Shown here piece by piece: positions 61,846 to 64,000 of a DNA stretch of 64,000 nt. Positions within the stretch are counted from its first letter, which is position 1, and each line of letters opens with the position of its first letter. The stretch is from Rhodoferax sp. (GTDB taxonomy: Bacteria; Pseudomonadota; Gammaproteobacteria; Burkholderiales; Burkholderiaceae_C). The translations under genes were made by a program, and so were the position numbers. The notes beneath the pieces were generated by a model. That model was not told where the DNA came from and searched no databases. It saw nothing but the letters and a program-made list of their open reading frames with translations. The stretch is from positions 1-64,000 of the forward strand of contig NZ_JAUSLE010000004.1 of the NCBI RefSeq assembly GCF_030646845.1, written 5' to 3'.

Positions 61846-64000
61846 TTGAAAAACAATGACGCGCTCCCCGCGAGCGGGCTCTTTCCCATTGTCGGCATTG
61901 GCGCTTCGGCGGGCGGTCTGGTGGCGTTGGAGCAATTTCTGTCCAACGTGCCACTTCACAGTGGCATGGCTTTTGTGATCGTGCAACATCTTGACCCCCA
62001 TCGGGAGGGCATGCTGGTCGAACTGCTGCAACGTCACACCTCCATGCCCATTGTTGAAGCCACAGACCAGGCGCAGGTCGAGCCTGACCATGTCTATGTG
62101 ATTCCACCAGGCCGTGACCTGTCCGTGCTGAACGGCGTGTTGCATTTGCTGGAGCCGCCGGAGCCCCGCGGGCTGCGCCTGCCGATCGATTTCTTTTTCA
62201 AGTCACTGGCCGATGACCGGCAACAGAACAGTATTGGCGTCATATTGTCAGGCATGGGCTCGGATGGGACACTGGGCTTGCGCGCCATCAGGCACGCCGC
62301 CGGGGCGTGCTTTGTACAGACGCCGGCTGAAGCCCAGTTCGACAGCATGCCGCGCAGCGCAATCGATGCCGGTGTCGCCGACGTTGTCGCTCCGGCTGAC
62401 AAACTGCCCGGCAAGATCTTGGCCTATGTGGGGCGCGTCCAGCTTGGTGCCCAAGCCGAGACCGAGGCCGAGGTTGATCAAAAAGACATCGGCTTTCTGG
62501 ACAAGGTGATTCTCCTGCTGCGCTCCCAGACCGGGCATGACTTTTCGCTGTACAAGAAAAGCACCATCTCCAGGCGCATCGAGCGGCGTATGGGCTTGCA
62601 CCAGCTGGCGCGAATCAGTGACTATCTGCGTTACTTGCGCGAGAACCTGGCGGAATCGGAGTTGCTGTTCAACGAACTGCTGATTGGCGTTACCAGCTTT
62701 TTTCGGGATGCGGCCGTTTGGGAGCAGCTCAAAGCCGAAGTCATACCGGCGCTGCTGGCGAGCCACCCGGATGGCGCGGTGCTGCGGGCTTGGTCGCCAG
62801 GCTGCTCCACCGGCGAGGAGGCCTATTCGCTGGCCATGATTTTCAAGGAGGTGATCGAAGAAACCAAGCCGGCGCATCGGTTTTCGCTGCAGATTTTTGC
62901 CTCTGACCTGGACAAGGATGCCATCGCGACGTGCCGGGCAGGCGTCTATCCCCGCAGCATTGCATCCGATATGCCGCAAGCACGCCTGAACCGCTTTTTT
63001 GTGGAAGATGTCTCCGGCTACCGGGTCTGCAATGAGATTCGCGAGATTGTGATCTTTGCCGAGCAAAACCTGATTGTCGACCCGCCCTTCACCAAGCTTG
63101 ATCTGCTGAGCTGCCGCAATCTGCTGATTTATCTGGAATCGGAGTTGCAGGCCAAGCTCATTCAGCTTTTCCATTACAGCCTCAATCCCGGGGGCTTCCT
63201 GGTGCTGGGGAGCGCGGAGTCCGTTGGTGCCGCGGCCGGCCTGTTTGCGCCGCTCGCAGGGAAGTCCCGGATTTACCGGCGACTTGATGCCCCTGCTCGC
63301 GTGTTGCCGATGGGCTTCCCCGCAGCATTTGTCCAGACTTTTCCCAGATCGTGGGCTGGGGCCGACGCGCCGGAGCATGGGGGCGTGATCCCGGCGCCGA
63401 ATCTTCAGATGCTGGTCGACAGACAGGTTTTGTTGCGGTACTCGCCAGCGGCTGTCCTGGTGACAGACCAGGGCGACATGCTCTATTTCAGTGGCAAAAC
63501 CGGCAAATACCTGGAACCTGCCATCGGCAAGCCCAGCCTGAATCTGTTTGCGATGGCCCGTGAGGGGCTCAACCAGGCGCTGAGCGAGGCCTTTCACCGC
63601 GCGGTGCGGGGAAAGACCGCGGTCGATCTCAAGAACGTGAAAGTCAGCGGCGATGGCGTCAGCCAGTATGTCGATGTGGTCGTCCAGCCCCTGGAGGACC
63701 CCCCGGGTCTGCGCGGGATGGCGCTGATTGTGTTCAAGGATGTGGCTGGACCCAGCCGCAGGAAGTCGGCAAAAGCGGCTGCCGATGCAGGGAACAACAG
63801 TGCGCGCATGCAGGAACTGATGCATGCACTGCAGCAGTCCCGGGAGGAGGCCAAGTCCACCCGGGAGGAAATGCAGACCTCCCAGGAAGAGCTGAAATCG
63901 ACGAATGAAGAGTTGCAGTCCACCAATGAGGAGCTGCAGTCCACCAACGAGGAACTGACGACCTCCAAGGAAGAGATGCAGTCCATCAATGAAGAACTGC
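61846..64000 (+). CDS. CheB-CheR hybrid signalling protein, partial
   Basis: The frame runs off the right edge after about 718 residues. An in-frame stop (61843-61845) lies directly upstream, so the first possible start is TTG 61846, which has a GGAGG site 4 nt before it. Order: CheB methylesterase domain (S21 in GIGASAGG, a histidine in VIVQHLDP, and the SGMGSDGT loop), CheR-type methyltransferase (about 220-480), a PAS domain (about 520-620) and a coiled coil of repeated EEL heptads. A kinase domain may follow outside the window. Confidence 0.88.
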   Translation, partial: MKNNDALPASGLFPIVGIGASAGGLVALEQFLSNVPLHSGMAFVIVQHLDPHREGMLVELLQRHTSMPIVEATDQAQVEPDHVYVIPPGRDLSVLNGVLHLLEPPEPRGLRLPIDFFFKSLADDRQQNSIGVILSGMGSDGTLGLRAIRHAAGACFVQTPAEAQFDSMPRSAIDAGVADVVAPADKLPGKILAYVGRVQLGAQAETEAEVDQKDIGFLDKVILLLRSQTGHDFSLYKKSTISRRIERRMGLHQLARISDYLRYLRENLAESELLFNELLIGVTSFFRDAAVWEQLKAEVIPALLASHPDGAVLRAWSPGCSTGEEAYSLAMIFKEVIEETKPAHRFSLQIFASDLDKDAIATCRAGVYPRSIASDMPQARLNRFFVEDVSGYRVCNEIREIVIFAEQNLIVDPPFTKLDLLSCRNLLIYLESELQAKLIQLFHYSLNPGGFLVLGSAESVGAAAGLFAPLAGKSRIYRRLDAPARVLPMGFPAAFVQTFPRSWAGADAPEHGGVIPAPNLQMLVDRQVLLRYSPAAVLVTDQGDMLYFSGKTGKYLEPAIGKPSLNLFAMAREGLNQALSEAFHRAVRGKTAVDLKNVKVSGDGVSQYVDVVVQPLEDPPGLRGMALIVFKDVAGPSRRKSAKAAADAGNNSARMQELMHALQQSREEAKSTREEMQTSQEELKSTNEELQSTNEELQSTNEELTTSKEEMQSINEEL

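Noticed and set aside
62248-63825. A 525-codon minus-strand frame at the right end
   Set aside because: Opposite the CheB-CheR hybrid, whose domains are clear.
63838-64000. Repeated GAGGAGCTGCAGTCCACC-like units resembling a CRISPR or tandem repeat
   Set aside because: They encode coiled-coil heptads (EELQSTN) in frame in the CheB-CheR hybrid; no unique spacers.

Overview
The window looks like the chromosome of a betaproteobacterium of the order Burkholderiales, probably a Comamonadaceae member near Rhodoferax or Polaromonas. I infer this from the high GC content, the gene families, the small dispersed repeats that lie inside coding genes, and gene order such as MFS-miaA-lolD-like ATPase. 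The central 35 kb encodes a sulfur oxidizer of the reverse dissimilatory sulfite reductase (rDsr) type. No tRNA, rRNA, CRISPR array or complete insertion sequence was seen.

Layout. 0-6.8 kb: a partial AT-rich reading frame at the left edge, a glutamate/aspartate ABC transporter (gltIJKL), glutamate dehydrogenase and an ABC exporter. 7-13.5 kb: a secreted lipocalin/CrtC-like protein, a chemoreceptor, a receiver-domain protein and an FtsX-type permease. 13.5-24.5 kb: a long minus-strand operon, soeABC (sulfite to sulfate), a haem protein, a TauE/SafE exporter, a membrane protein, a tandem Usp protein, a CMD-Rieske fusion, a FadL-like outer-membrane protein and sulfide:quinone oxidoreductase. 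24.7-26.6 kb: a NarL-type two-component pair, divergent from soeA. 26.6-40.3 kb: a complete minus-strand dsr operon in the order dsrA-B-E-F-H-C-M-K-L-J-O-P-N-R-cobA. 40.7-46.2 kb: a divergent nine-gene companion operon of mostly unknown genes. It includes a stand-alone Cas6-like protein, a cysteine-free DsrC paralogue, a TauD-type oxygenase, a ferredoxin-reductase with an extra N-terminal region and an S24-like protein with no catalytic lysine. 46.2-49.1 kb: YeeE/YedE transporter, DUF302 protein, DsrE2 and TusA. 49.5-51.1 kb: Hsp20, a ribosome-hibernation/cold-shock fusion and a CBS protein. 51.2-57.6 kb: CapA-like protein, RtcB-archease, LolD-like ATPase, MiaA and a drug exporter. 57.8-64 kb: a second two-component pair, a Crp/Fnr regulator, a Usp protein and a partial CheB-CheR hybrid.

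How the genes work together. Sulfide enters through Sqr. Sulfur would be handed by TusA/DsrE2 and DsrEFH to DsrC, oxidised by DsrAB (siroheme made with CobA and DsrN) with DsrL and the DsrMKJOP membrane complex, and the sulfite oxidised by SoeABC or exported by the TauE-like protein.

The strongest new observation is a gap-free 50-bp block present once in each of three divergent promoter regions: soeA/sensor kinase (24550-24599), dsrA/companion operon (40501-40550, opposite strand) and tusA/hsp20 (49231-49280). It suggests one regulator for the sulfur regulon, possibly the NarL-type regulator beside soeA. The best candidate for an undescribed system is the companion operon, which probably shares that block. 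The sulfur block also appears to split an otherwise collinear ABC-transporter/lipocalin gene set, which suggests it was inserted as a unit.
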